From UBA2287 sp964479665 (lineage in GTDB: Bacteria; Bacteroidota; Bacteroidia; Bacteroidales; Tenuifilaceae), in the NCBI GenBank assembly GCA_964479665.1, contig CAYZNN010000031.1, positions 1 to 41,017 on the forward strand: a stretch of DNA of 41,017 bases, in the 5' to 3' direction. A program made the position numbers and the translations under genes. Below, piece by piece: positions 24,829 to 33,089 of this stretch. Every line of letters starts with the position of its first letter. Position 1 is the stretch's first letter. The notes beneath the pieces are model-generated. The model made no database searches, had not been told where the DNA came from, and worked only from the letters and a program-made list of their open reading frames with translations.

Positions 24829-26388
24829 CTATTTTCCTCCCTCTTTGGGACCAAGTTTTATTTGCTTGATCATTATTTTAATTTCAGCAATAAGCAGAAT
24901 GGTAAAAATTACGGCAAACAGAAAGAATGTAACCTGAACGGCTCCTGCATCAATTCTCGATACGGCGGCCATGGTTGGCAAAATATCCTGAATAACCCAG
25001 GGCTGGCGGCCCACCTCGGCAACTATCCAACCCGCTTGGCCGGCAATGTATGCAAAGGGTATTAGAAATACCGACCCCCAGAGCAGCCACCTGTTGCTGA
25101 CAAGCCGCTCTTTCATTACCAGAAAGAGCACAACAGCAAAAAATGCGATGAATAGAAAACCCAAACCAACCATTACCCTGAAACTGTAGAAAGTTAGCGG
25201 CACATTGGGAACTATGCTGTTGGGGTCGTTCAAATAGCCGTAACCGAAGTATTTGAAATTTTCATCCAGAATGGCTCTGTGAGCCATTTTTTGCACAGTA
25301 TCGTGGGATTTTGAGGCTTTATTATAATTTGCCAGCGCCTGAATGGCCAAACGGCCTCTCTTTATTTTCTCTTCGGCCGAAAGGGCCACCTGCTGGTCGC
25401 CATTCGCATCGGTGTAGGTATAGCCCCCGTTAATAATATCGTTTATCCCCGGTACAAAAGCTTCGGTATTCCTGTGGCCTAAAAACGATAGTAACTTTGG
25501 AATTTCAACTTTAAAAATGAAAGGGTCCTTATCATCGTTAGGCACCTTGCCAGGTTGCAAGGCACCTATTACAACCAACCCAGCACCCTGCCGTCCGTTG
25601 TATAGCCCCTCCATGGCAGCCAGTTTCATGGGCTGCTTTTGGGCCACCTGGTATGCTGATCCGTCGCCGGTAAAGGCCAGATACAGGGCCGAAAGCAAGC
25701 CAAAAACCGAAGCAATAACAATGCTGCGCCGGGCCATTAACATATGGCGTCCTTTTAGCAGAAACCAGGCGCTTATTCCTATTACAAATATGGCTGCCAG
25801 AACGTATCCAGAAGTTATAGTATGCAGAAATTTATTGATGGCTACCGGTGAAAAGAGTACATCCCAAAAATTATGCATTTCATTTCGTACAGTATCGGGA
25901 TTAAATTTCATACCTGCCGGATATTGCATCCATGCATTGGCAACTAATATCCACAATGCCGACAGGTTGGCTCCTATGGCAACCAGCCATGTTGACAGCA
26001 GATGGAATCTTTTGCTTACTTTATTCCATCCAAAAAACATTATGGCAATAAAGGTCGACTCCATAAAAAAGGCCATTATTCCTTCAATAGCCAAGGGTGC
26101 CCCAAAAATATCGCCAACAAACCACGAGTAGTTGCTCCAATTGGTACCAAATTCAAACTCCAGTATGAGCCCTGTTGCCACTCCAATGGCGAAATTTACG
26201 CCAAAAAGAGTTTGCCAAAATTTGGTAATACGTTTCCACTCCTCATCGCCAGTTTTAACATATAGGGTTTCCATAAATGCCATAATGTAGGCAAGGCCTA
26301 ATGTTAATGGCACAAATACCCAATGATACATGGCAGTAAGGGAAAATTGTGCCCTCGACCAGTTCACCAGATCAATATTCTCAATCAT
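24829..26388 (-). CDS. cydA: cytochrome bd oxidase subunit I
   Basis: A 519-aa inner-membrane subunit carrying the quinol site and haems b558, b595 and d. Visible ligands are H22 ('MYHWVFVPLTLG'), H189 ('KFLHTITSGY') and M406 ('SFRVMVGLG'). The proton-channel acids are E102 ('IEGIMAFFMES') and E110. The Q-loop starts 'KQPMKLAAMEG' (251-261), and 'GRQPWVI' (460-466) is conserved. The oxidase takes electrons from menaquinol and reduces O2 with high affinity, serving microaerobic respiration and O2 scavenging in an otherwise anaerobic or facultative lifestyle. It is preceded, 3 bases away, by the remains of a DUF4492 gene and followed 2 bases later by cydB. Confidence 0.96.
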   Translation of the reverse strand: MIENIDLVNWSRAQFSLTAMYHWVFVPLTLGLAYIMAFMETLYVKTGDEEWKRITKFWQTLFGVNFAIGVATGLILEFEFGTNWSNYSWFVGDIFGAPLAIEGIMAFFMESTFIAIMFFGWNKVSKRFHLLSTWLVAIGANLSALWILVANAWMQYPAGMKFNPDTVRNEMHNFWDVLFSPVAINKFLHTITSGYVLAAIFVIGISAWFLLKGRHMLMARRSIVIASVFGLLSALYLAFTGDGSAYQVAQKQPMKLAAMEGLYNGRQGAGLVVIGALQPGKVPNDDKDPFIFKVEIPKLLSFLGHRNTEAFVPGINDIINGGYTYTDANGDQQVALSAEEKIKRGRLAIQALANYNKASKSHDTVQKMAHRAILDENFKYFGYGYLNDPNSIVPNVPLTFYSFRVMVGLGFLFIAFFAVVLFLVMKERLVSNRWLLWGSVFLIPFAYIAGQAGWIVAEVGRQPWVIQDILPTMAAVSRIDAGAVQVTFFLFAVIFTILLIAEIKIMIKQIKLGPKEGGK

Positions 26389-26391
26389 ACT

Positions 26392-26613
26392 CTATTTGTT
26401 AATATTCGTTTTATTCTCTATTAAGTTCCTGCTTCGCTCTTTGGGCGTATTAAAATTTCGCTTATGCAATTTTGGGAAGAAAAAAGACTCAGGTATCAGA
26501 AACATTATAAAACCTATAACAACTATAATTTATAACGCTTTATGTATGGTAATGCTTGCATAATCTTCGTTGTAGGAATTGAAGATTCGCCTCAGGATAC
26601 TAACATTTTTCAT
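26392..26613 (-). pseudogene. DUF4492-family gene interrupted by one in-frame TAA
   Basis: A 73-codon frame runs from ATG (26613-26611) to TAG (26394-26392), with a single TAA at codon 28 (26532-26530). Before it stands 'RRIFNSYNEDYASITIHKAL'; after it, 'IIVVIGFIMFLIPESFFFPK' and then 'RNFNTPKERSRNLIENKTN'. Together these fit DUF4492, a small membrane protein coded just before cydA in Bacteroidota and Epsilonproteobacteria, whose pattern as I recall it is Y-x-x-G-F-x-S-M-x-x-G-x-x-LW-x-x-I-x-x-K-x-F-I-M-F-x-I-x-x-x-FFFP. The stop sits where the Trp of 'LW' would be. The frame is otherwise open, and it ends 3 bases before cydA. Either the gene was lost recently, or it is a sequence error, though TGG to TAA needs two changes. 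Confidence 0.6.
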
Positions 26614-26627
26614 GAGTACTCATTTTT

Positions 26628-27539
26628 TTAATTGCCTCGGAAAATGTAGAAGAAACCCTTGGCCGGATTGTAAAGCCCTCCTTTGTCCTCTATGGTGTAA
26701 AAGTAAATGCCCTCGGGCAAATCTTTCCCATTGTAATTGGTACCATCCCATCGAATTACATTTGCTTCTTGCTGATACAAAACCGTTCCAGTGCGTGAAA
26801 AAACCATGAAAAGCAGCGGTGATGTGCCCGTAGAGGTTACTTCAAAGAAATCGTTGACACTATCGCCATTGGGGGAAATGAATTGGGGCAGGTTTTCGAA
26901 GTTAAGCTTTGTTGGAACCGTAGGCTCGAGAACCACTGTGCGAGTATATTCAGCAAAGCTGGCTGGGTTAGACGAGTGATGAACCTTAAGGGTAACATCG
27001 TAGCTACCTCCTTGGGGAAATGTATAGTAAATGTTGGGGTAATCGCCCATGGAACTTCCTGAAAATGCATTGCCTGTTGGCCTTACACCATCAATGGCCC
27101 ATTCAAATCGCATGTCGCCAATGCTTGCTTCATCGTTGGTTTCAATCATAAAGGCGCTACGAAGCACCCGTTTAAGCGAAGCCAACTGTTGAAAATTGGG
27201 ATCGGGGAAAACTCTAAAAAAGGCGGGGCTTGCGTTAATGGTTAATGTATCTGTATGGGCTTCGCCCGAAAGAGTGAATTGGAGTTGCACCAAAAATTCG
27301 ATATCGGACGAAACATTATACGTAAACTGAGGCTCCCTTTCGGTTGATGTACCGCCACCCTGTCCAAAATCCCACGATAAATTGGTTGCAGATGGCGGCA
27401 ACTGGCAAATAAACTGTACATTCGACTGCCCTTGGGGGTCATTAGTGGGAAGTAGTTTGTAGGTAAATGGAGCGAGGGTTTGTGACCAACTGTTTACTCC
27501 TAATATTAAAAGTGCTATAAGTGCTATTACTTTTCGCAT
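26628..27539 (-). CDS. secreted PKD-like protein with T9SS type B sorting domain
   Basis: A 303-aa exported protein. Residues 1-19 are a signal peptide ('VIALIALLILGVNSWSQ'). Two Ig/PKD-like beta domains follow: one around residues 35-100 with 'LSWDFGQGG' and one around 140-205 with 'FEWAIDG' and 'FPQGGSYDVTLKV'. The last 90 residues are the type B (gliding-motility-associated) C-terminal domain, seen as 'PQFISPNGDSVNDFFEV', 'FSRTGTVLYQ', 'WDGTNYNGKDLPEGIYFY'. It should be exported by T9SS. Its stop is 14 bases before the DUF4492 remnant, so the bd operon may partly be read from this gene's promoter. Function unknown beyond surface location. Confidence 0.9.
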   Translation of the reverse strand: MRKVIALIALLILGVNSWSQTLAPFTYKLLPTNDPQGQSNVQFICQLPPSATNLSWDFGQGGGTSTEREPQFTYNVSSDIEFLVQLQFTLSGEAHTDTLTINASPAFFRVFPDPNFQQLASLKRVLRSAFMIETNDEASIGDMRFEWAIDGVRPTGNAFSGSSMGDYPNIYYTFPQGGSYDVTLKVHHSSNPASFAEYTRTVVLEPTVPTKLNFENLPQFISPNGDSVNDFFEVTSTGTSPLLFMVFSRTGTVLYQQEANVIRWDGTNYNGKDLPEGIYFYTIEDKGGLYNPAKGFFYIFRGN

Positions 27540-27583
27540 TTAATTGATTTTTGAGTGTAAATATAGCTAATAGGCTAATACAA

Positions 27584-28687
27584 TTATAACTTTTCAGTCA
27601 ATTTCTGAACCAACCGCAGATTGTTAAAAAACTCCTTGGCAAACACACGCAGAATGGTATATCCCGGAATGGCTAAAAGCATTCCCAGTATGCCTCCTAA
27701 GCTGCCGGCTATAAGAAGTACAATGAATATTTCAAGTGGATGCGCATTCACACTATTAGAAAATATAAGCGGTTGAAAAACAAAATTATCAATTAGCTGA
27801 ACCATTGAGAAAACAATTAGCATGTATACAAGCAAAGGAATCATTTGGGTGGCAAAATCGAGTTGCAAATTGGTAGCTAACCCAATTAACGAACCAAGTA
27901 GCATACCGGCTAACGGACCTATATAGGGAACCAAGTTGAGTATTCCGGTAAAAAGGCCAATAACTAACGCTGTTTTAAAATGAATGCCAATAATCGACAG
28001 CCCAATTGTATTGAGGGTCATTATGCATAAACTCTGAATAATAATTCCCACAAAATAACGGCGCAACAGCCTGTTTATGCTTATTAGAGCATGCTTAATG
28101 TTGAGTTCGAACCTTTCGGGAAAAAGGGCCGTTACACCTTCGAAGAAAAGCCCCTCATCTCTTAAAAAAAAGAATGTAATGAAAGTGATAGAGAAGGCTG
28201 CTATAACCAAATTGCCTAGCAAAGTTGCAGTTGAACTAAAAACCTGCGATACAATACCTACATGAAACATCCCGGTTACTCTTTCAATAATAAGTTCCTG
28301 AGTTGAAAAATTTCGAGCCGAAACGGGGAGGTACTCTTTAATAAATGCATCGAAATCGCTAATGGGCTGCTGAAAACTGGCAACTAAATTGGGAACATTA
28401 ACTGTACTAAGCTCATTTATTTGGCTAATAACTAGTGGAATCATAATTCTGAAAAAAAGAATAAATCCAAACCATAAGGCCAACATGGCTACAATGGCAC
28501 CAAAAACTTTTGGCGGACTCCAACCTCTCACCTTTAGTTTACAAACCAAATCGACAATGGGTTTGCCAATTAACGACAGAACAGCCGAAACCAGAATGTA
28601 TGCTACAATGCTGCTAAAATACCAAAGCAGAAAAAGAACAATAGCTAGTCCAGTTCCCCAAATAATGTATCGTGCCAGTTTATTCAT
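27584..28687 (-). CDS. AI-2E/PerM-family transporter
   Basis: A 367-aa polytopic membrane protein of the AI-2E (TqsA/PerM) family, seen in 'YIIWGTGLAIVLFLLWYF' near the start, 'YFVGIIIQSLCIMTLNTIGL', the signature 'LVPYIGPLAGMLLGSLIG' and 'LIAGSLGGILGMLLAIPGYTILRV' at the end. Members export AI-2 or act in sodium/proton exchange; the substrate is not predictable. A longer reading frame reaches 28756, but it starts at TTG and contains a promoter box (28717-28747). I therefore start at ATG 28687, giving 'MNKLARYIIWG', the usual beginning. Confidence 0.9.
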   Translation of the reverse strand: MNKLARYIIWGTGLAIVLFLLWYFSSIVAYILVSAVLSLIGKPIVDLVCKLKVRGWSPPKVFGAIVAMLALWFGFILFFRIMIPLVISQINELSTVNVPNLVASFQQPISDFDAFIKEYLPVSARNFSTQELIIERVTGMFHVGIVSQVFSSTATLLGNLVIAAFSITFITFFFLRDEGLFFEGVTALFPERFELNIKHALISINRLLRRYFVGIIIQSLCIMTLNTIGLSIIGIHFKTALVIGLFTGILNLVPYIGPLAGMLLGSLIGLATNLQLDFATQMIPLLVYMLIVFSMVQLIDNFVFQPLIFSNSVNAHPLEIFIVLLIAGSLGGILGMLLAIPGYTILRVFAKEFFNNLRLVQKLTEKL

Positions 28688-28716
28688 AAAGAAATTTTGA
28701 TGTGTTGAATTGAAAG

Positions 28717-28747
28717 CAAATTTAACTATTGCTGCTAGGTTGGCAAT
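28717..28747 (-). promoter_or_regulatory. promoter of the AI-2E-family gene
   Basis: Minus strand ATTG (28747-28744), 19 bases, TAAATTTG (28724-28717). The -7 box is a full match and spacing is ideal. Predicted transcription start is about 23 bases before ATG 28687, which rules out the longer start at 28756. Confidence 0.5.
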
Positions 28748-28902
28748 TTTTTGCAAACATTTTTACTCGAATTGAACCATCTGCAACCTAAAGCCTTTCT
28801 CTCCTTTTCTAGTTTTTTGAAACTATAATTCAAGTAAACATTTTTTAAACCATTCGGTTACTAAGTACTCTAAACCGCTATTCACAGTAATCCATTCATT
28901 TT

Positions 28903-29832
28903 ATGATAGATTTTATTGCCTCACGGCAAGGAGAATTTGCGGCCCTACTTACAGCTTTTTTTTGGACTATAACTGCGCTCGCATTCGAATCGGCAAGCAA
29001 AAAAATTGGATCCCTTTCGGTAAATATTATTCGCCTCGTATTGGCTCTATTTCTCTTATCAACCTTCACATGGATAACGCGTGGCGTAGTTTTCCCTACC
29101 GATGCCTCAACCCATAACTGGATTTGGCTTTCGTTATCGGGATTGGTAGGATTTGTACTAGGCGACTTGTTCCTGTTTCGAGCTTATGTGGTTGTTGGGG
29201 CACGAATATCCATGCTCATCATGTCACTGGCTCCTCCTATTGCCGCACTCATTGGGTGGATTGCTTTGGGAGAGCAGCTAAACCTTAATCAGGGTGTAGG
29301 TATGGTACTCACGTTTGCGGGCATAGCCATGGTTGTTCTTCAGCGCGAAAGTGCTGACCCCGAGCAGTTGAATGGAAACCGACGACGTGTTAAATTTTCA
29401 TACCCTCTTACGGGTTTACTTCTGGCGTTTGGGGGTGCACTAGGACAGGGAGGTGGGCTGGTACTCAGTAAATATGGGATGGGCGATTACAATGTTTTCT
29501 CAGCAGTTCAGATTAGAGTTATAACCGGTGTGATTGGCTTTACATTGCTTTTTGCTATACTAAACCGCTGGAGTTCGCTTGGCCTAGCACTAAAAAATAA
29601 AAAAGCCCTCGGAAGGCTTTCGATTGGAGCATTCTTTGGTCCTTTTCTCGGCGTTTCCTTCTCGCTGTGGGCTGTAAAGTTCACAACCACAGGTGTTGCT
29701 TCGGCTATCATGTCTATAGTTCCGGTTCTCATAATACCCGCCTCTATTTTTCTACACAGAGAGAAACTAAAAGCCAAAGAGTTTATTGGGCCAATAATAG
29801 CCATTGTAGGAGTTTTTCTCTTCTTCCTTTAA
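28903..29832 (+). CDS. EamA/DMT-family transporter
   Basis: A 309-aa inner-membrane protein with ten predicted helices in two EamA repeats (about 10-145 and 165-308). The first repeat contains 'LLTAFFWTITALAFE' and 'LGDLFLFRAYVVVGARISMLIMSLAPPIAALIGWIALGE' in pieces; the second has 'FGPFLGVSFSLWAVKFTTTGVASAIMSIVPVLIIP' in pieces. The 'P..A.....LGE' pattern is the drug/metabolite transporter hallmark. Substrate unknown; members export amino acids or metabolites. Monocistronic, with 184 bases to EF-G2. Confidence 0.9.
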   Translation: MIDFIASRQGEFAALLTAFFWTITALAFESASKKIGSLSVNIIRLVLALFLLSTFTWITRGVVFPTDASTHNWIWLSLSGLVGFVLGDLFLFRAYVVVGARISMLIMSLAPPIAALIGWIALGEQLNLNQGVGMVLTFAGIAMVVLQRESADPEQLNGNRRRVKFSYPLTGLLLAFGGALGQGGGLVLSKYGMGDYNVFSAVQIRVITGVIGFTLLFAILNRWSSLGLALKNKKALGRLSIGAFFGPFLGVSFSLWAVKFTTTGVASAIMSIVPVLIIPASIFLHREKLKAKEFIGPIIAIVGVFLFFL

Positions 29833-29870
29833 GAGTATTGCAGAAATGGTTCTGAAAAAAAAGGGATTAT

Positions 29871-29900
29871 CTTGTTTAAATCAAATTTTTACTATTTTTG
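29871..29900 (+). promoter_or_regulatory. candidate promoter of the EF-G2 gene
   Basis: CTTG (29871-29874), 18 bases, TATTTTTG (29893-29900). This gives a leader of about 110 bases before ATG 30017. In Bacteroides the homologous gene is induced by the carbon-starvation regulator Cur; no operator for it can be recognised here. Confidence 0.45.
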
Positions 29901-30016
29901 GGGACTTTAAAAACACCCACTGCATTTCTTCGTTTTTAAACCATTAAAAATGTGGCTTTGGATGTTCAAGGCAGAGTAATTACTTTTTGTTGAACCGCAA
30001 TAAACGCGAGAAATTC

Positions 30017-32173
30017 ATGAAAACCTATTCAACTAATCAAATCAGAAACATTGTCCTCGTTGGCAATACTGGCTCAGGTAAAACCATGTTGGCCGAATGC
30101 ATGATGTTCGAGGGAAAAGTTATTGAACGTAAGGGAACTATTGAGGCTAAAAGTACCGTTTCGGATTACTCCGAAATTGAGCAACAAAACCAACGCTCCA
30201 TTTTTTCTACAGTTCTTCATACTGAATTCCAAAACCATAAGTTAAACATTATTGACACTCCAGGTTCCGATGATTTTGTGGGTGGGGTTATTTCATCCAT
30301 GTATCCCGCTGACACCTGTGTTATGGTAATTAATTCGCAGTACGGAGTTGAGGTTGGAACCGAAATTTTCAACCGCCATGCAGAGCGCATGAATATGCCC
30401 ATTGTTTTTGCCGTTAACCATCTCGACCAGGATAAGGCCAATTTCGACCAAACCGTTGAATCGCTGAAGGTTAGCATCGGCCCTAAGGCTCTAGTCTTTC
30501 AGTATCCAGTTAACGCAGGCACTTCGTTCGATGCGTTTATCGATGTGCTCATGATGAAGATGTACAAGTTCAAGGGCGACAATGGGGAGCGTGAAGAGCT
30601 GGCAATTCCCGATTCGGAAATGGACAAAGCCACTGAACTTCACAATATTCTTGTTGAAGCCGCAGCAGAGAACGATGAGCAACTTATGGAGAAATTCTTC
30701 GAGCAGGGCAGCCTTAGCGAGGACGAAATGAAGCAGGGACTTGCCATTGGTATAAAATCGAGGGGAATACTCCCCATTTTCTGTACTTCTGCTAAACGCA
30801 GCATTGGAATAAAAAGGTTAATGGATTTCGTTATAAACGTTTGCCCCGGCCCTGCCGATGTTACACCCATGCCAACCAAGGAGGGCAAGGAGATTAAATG
30901 CGACGCAAGTGCACCAGCATCCCTATTTGTTTTCAAAACATCTGTGGAACAGCATATTGGCGAAATTAACTATTTCCGTGTTATGTCGGGTAAAGTAACC
31001 GAAAGTGCAGACATGATTAACACAACAAACGATGGCAAAGAGCGCCTTTCGCAACTTTTCGTTGTTGCTGGTAAGAACCGTGTTAAAGTTCCCGAGTTGG
31101 TAGCTGGCGACATAGGGGCCACAGTTAAACTCAAGAATACCAAAACCAACCATACGCTTTGCGCTTCGGGCCTTTCGGTTGCATATAAAAATATGGTTTT
31201 CCCTAACCATAAATACCGCACTGCCATTAAGCCCAAAAACGAATCGGATGTTGAGAAATTGGGAGAATTCCTGAATCGAGCCCACCAAGAGGATCCCACA
31301 ATTGTAATTGAATATTCAAAAGAACTGAAACAAATTATATTGTACGGGCAAGGCGAGCACCATTTGAATATCTTAAAATGGCAACTCACTAATTTACAAA
31401 AAATTGAAGTGGAATTCATTGCTCCACGTATCCCCTACCGCGAAACCATTACAAAACTTGCCGCTGCCGACTATCGTCATAAGAAGCAAAGTGGCGGATC
31501 CGGACAGTTTGGCGAGGTACACATTGTTATTGAACCCCACGTTGAAGGAGCCCCTGACCCCTCGAAATACAAAATAAACGGGAAAGATGTAAACATTAGC
31601 ATTCGCGGAAAAGAGGAAATAAACCTCGACTGGGGCGGAAAACTGATATACTACAACTGTATTGTGGGTGGCTCAATCGATGCTCGGTTCTTACCAGCCA
31701 TTCTAAAGGGTATTATGGAGAAAATGGAAGAGGGTCCCCTTACAGGTTCGTATGCTCGCGACATTCGCGTTGCTGTTTACGATGGTAAAATGCACCCCGT
31801 CGACTCCAACGAAATTTCGTTCAAACTTGCTGGCCGAAATGCATTTAAAAATGCATTTAAAAATGCTGGCCCCAAAATTATGGAACCAGTATACGAGGTA
31901 GAAGTACTTGTTCCAGGTGAAAAGATGGGAGACGTAATGAGCGACCTTCAGAACCGAAGGGCCATTATTTTGGGTATGGATAGCGAAAAGGGCTTCGAAA
32001 AAATTAATGCCCGTGTACCTCTTGCAGAAATGCACAAGTACTCTACCACCCTTTCGTCGCTTACCAGTGGAAGAGCCACCTATAGCATGAAATTTGCCAG
32101 CTACGAGCAGGTTCCTGCCGATGTACAGGATAAACTTCTGAAAGCATACGAAGAGGAGTCGGATGACGAATAG
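30017..32173 (+). CDS. fusA2: EF-G2, translocation-factor paralog with altered GTPase motifs
   Basis: A 718-aa EF-G family protein with all five domains, but not canonical. The P-loop is 'GNTGSGKT' (16-23). Switch II is 'DTPGSDDF' (80-87): S84 takes the place of the catalytic His. Switch I lacks the 'RGITI' motif ('EQQNQRSIF'). The guanine motif is 'NHLD' (134-137) instead of NKxD. Domain IV ('RADYRHKKQSGGSGQF'-like block and 'GPLTGSYARDIRV') is intact. These features match the Bacteroides EF-G2 reported to support translation without GTP hydrolysis and to be needed for gut colonisation. A longer frame from TTG at 29987 is unlikely; ATG 30017 ('MKTYSTNQIRN') fits homologs. A terminator follows. 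Confidence 0.88.
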   Translation: MKTYSTNQIRNIVLVGNTGSGKTMLAECMMFEGKVIERKGTIEAKSTVSDYSEIEQQNQRSIFSTVLHTEFQNHKLNIIDTPGSDDFVGGVISSMYPADTCVMVINSQYGVEVGTEIFNRHAERMNMPIVFAVNHLDQDKANFDQTVESLKVSIGPKALVFQYPVNAGTSFDAFIDVLMMKMYKFKGDNGEREELAIPDSEMDKATELHNILVEAAAENDEQLMEKFFEQGSLSEDEMKQGLAIGIKSRGILPIFCTSAKRSIGIKRLMDFVINVCPGPADVTPMPTKEGKEIKCDASAPASLFVFKTSVEQHIGEINYFRVMSGKVTESADMINTTNDGKERLSQLFVVAGKNRVKVPELVAGDIGATVKLKNTKTNHTLCASGLSVAYKNMVFPNHKYRTAIKPKNESDVEKLGEFLNRAHQEDPTIVIEYSKELKQIILYGQGEHHLNILKWQLTNLQKIEVEFIAPRIPYRETITKLAAADYRHKKQSGGSGQFGEVHIVIEPHVEGAPDPSKYKINGKDVNISIRGKEEINLDWGGKLIYYNCIVGGSIDARFLPAILKGIMEKMEEGPLTGSYARDIRVAVYDGKMHPVDSNEISFKLAGRNAFKNAFKNAGPKIMEPVYEVEVLVPGEKMGDVMSDLQNRRAIILGMDSEKGFEKINARVPLAEMHKYSTTLSSLTSGRATYSMKFASYEQVPADVQDKLLKAYEEESDDE

Positions 32174-32195
32174 CCAACCCCTTCAAATATTTTTT

Positions 32196-32221
32196 AAGCC
32201 CAGCCTCGGCTGGGCTTTTTT
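32196..32221 (+). terminator. terminator of the EF-G2 gene
   Basis: AAGCCCAGCC (32196-32205) / GGCTGGGCTT (32208-32217) with a T run to 32221, 22 bases after the stop. Confidence 0.8.
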
Positions 32222-32259
32222 GGCTCCAGCTGGTAAAAATTCTATTGAAATCCTATCCA

Positions 32260-32267
32260 TATTTTTG
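32260..32267 (+). promoter_or_regulatory. candidate -7 box for the cytidylate-kinase-like gene
   Basis: TATTTTTG matches TAnnTTTG and lies 23 bases before the ATG at 32291. No good -33 element. Confidence 0.35.
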
Positions 32268-32290
32268 TATATTTATCGAAAATTGATGCC

Positions 32291-32986
32291 ATGAAAAATC
32301 TATTTCTGCACTACATGTTCGAGAGGGTGAAGCGCCAGGAGGAAGAGGCGAAGCACGAGTTGGGGCCAGTAATCACCATCTCAAGGGAGTATGGATGTTA
32401 TGGCAGCGAAATAGCCCGCTTACTGGTTGAGAAAATAAACGAATCGCGGTCCGAAAAATCGGAGCGGAACGAATGGTACTACGTTAGCCATCAGGTACTT
32501 CACGATGCTACAGAAAAACTCGATGCAGAGCCTAATGATATTGCTCATATTTTTGGTGCCGAAGAAAAAACCATTATTGGCGATTTGGTATCGCTCTTTT
32601 CAAAGGATAAGTATTTCAGCGATAACCATATAAAACGCACAATTTCCCGAATTGTGCGCTCCTACTCCGAGCAAGGACATGCCGTAATTGTTGGAAGAGC
32701 CGGTTGCGTAATTGCACGCCATATCGATCATTCAATTCATATTCGTCTTATAGCACCCTTCTCGTGGAGAGTCGCCCGAATCATGAAGCGCTTTGAAATT
32801 TCAAAGCAGGATGCTGAAAAGATGGTAAAGGAAACCGATAAGCGCCGCGATACGTTTATGGAGTTTTTTCGAGGCAATAAACCCGACAGCGAACTATTCG
32901 ATTTGATTCTTAACCGCTCTACCCTAACCCCCGAAGAAATAGTTAACCAAATATTTTTCTTTGCCCAAGAGCGAAAACTTTTTTAA
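32291..32986 (+). CDS. cytidylate kinase-like family protein
   Basis: A 231-aa P-loop NTPase-like protein of the AAK6/cytidylate kinase-like group. The N-terminal strand-loop is 'ITISREYGCYGSEIARLL' (about 29-46), where 'YGSEIA' replaces the normal GKS/T P-loop, as in this family. 'QGHAVIVGRAGCVIAR' (about 127-142) and 'HIRLIAPFSWRVARIM' (about 149-164) are the other family blocks. It is unlikely to replace true Cmk. The substrate is not established. It sits between the EF-G2 terminator and the cyclophilin gene (104-base gap). Confidence 0.82.
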   Translation: MKNLFLHYMFERVKRQEEEAKHELGPVITISREYGCYGSEIARLLVEKINESRSEKSERNEWYYVSHQVLHDATEKLDAEPNDIAHIFGAEEKTIIGDLVSLFSKDKYFSDNHIKRTISRIVRSYSEQGHAVIVGRAGCVIARHIDHSIHIRLIAPFSWRVARIMKRFEISKQDAEKMVKETDKRRDTFMEFFRGNKPDSELFDLILNRSTLTPEEIVNQIFFFAQERKLF

Positions 32987-33089
32987 CCTTTATAACATTT
33001 TGTACTTTTAGGCCGCCAAAGGGCCATAGTTTGCATACCATGGTAGTTTGTCATGCAGACTTATATTAATTTCAATTAATAATTAAAAA

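Noticed and set aside
26530..26532. Recoding (readthrough or a non-standard amino acid) at the DUF4492 TAA
   Set aside because: TAA is not used for selenocysteine or pyrrolysine, and no special downstream structure is evident. A nonsense mutation or sequence error is simpler.
31838..31867. Short tandem repeat 'AFKNAFKNAG' in EF-G2
   Set aside because: Bacteroides EF-G2 has nearly the same residues here as I recall ('NAFSEAFKNAG'), so it is ancestral sequence rather than a recent duplication.
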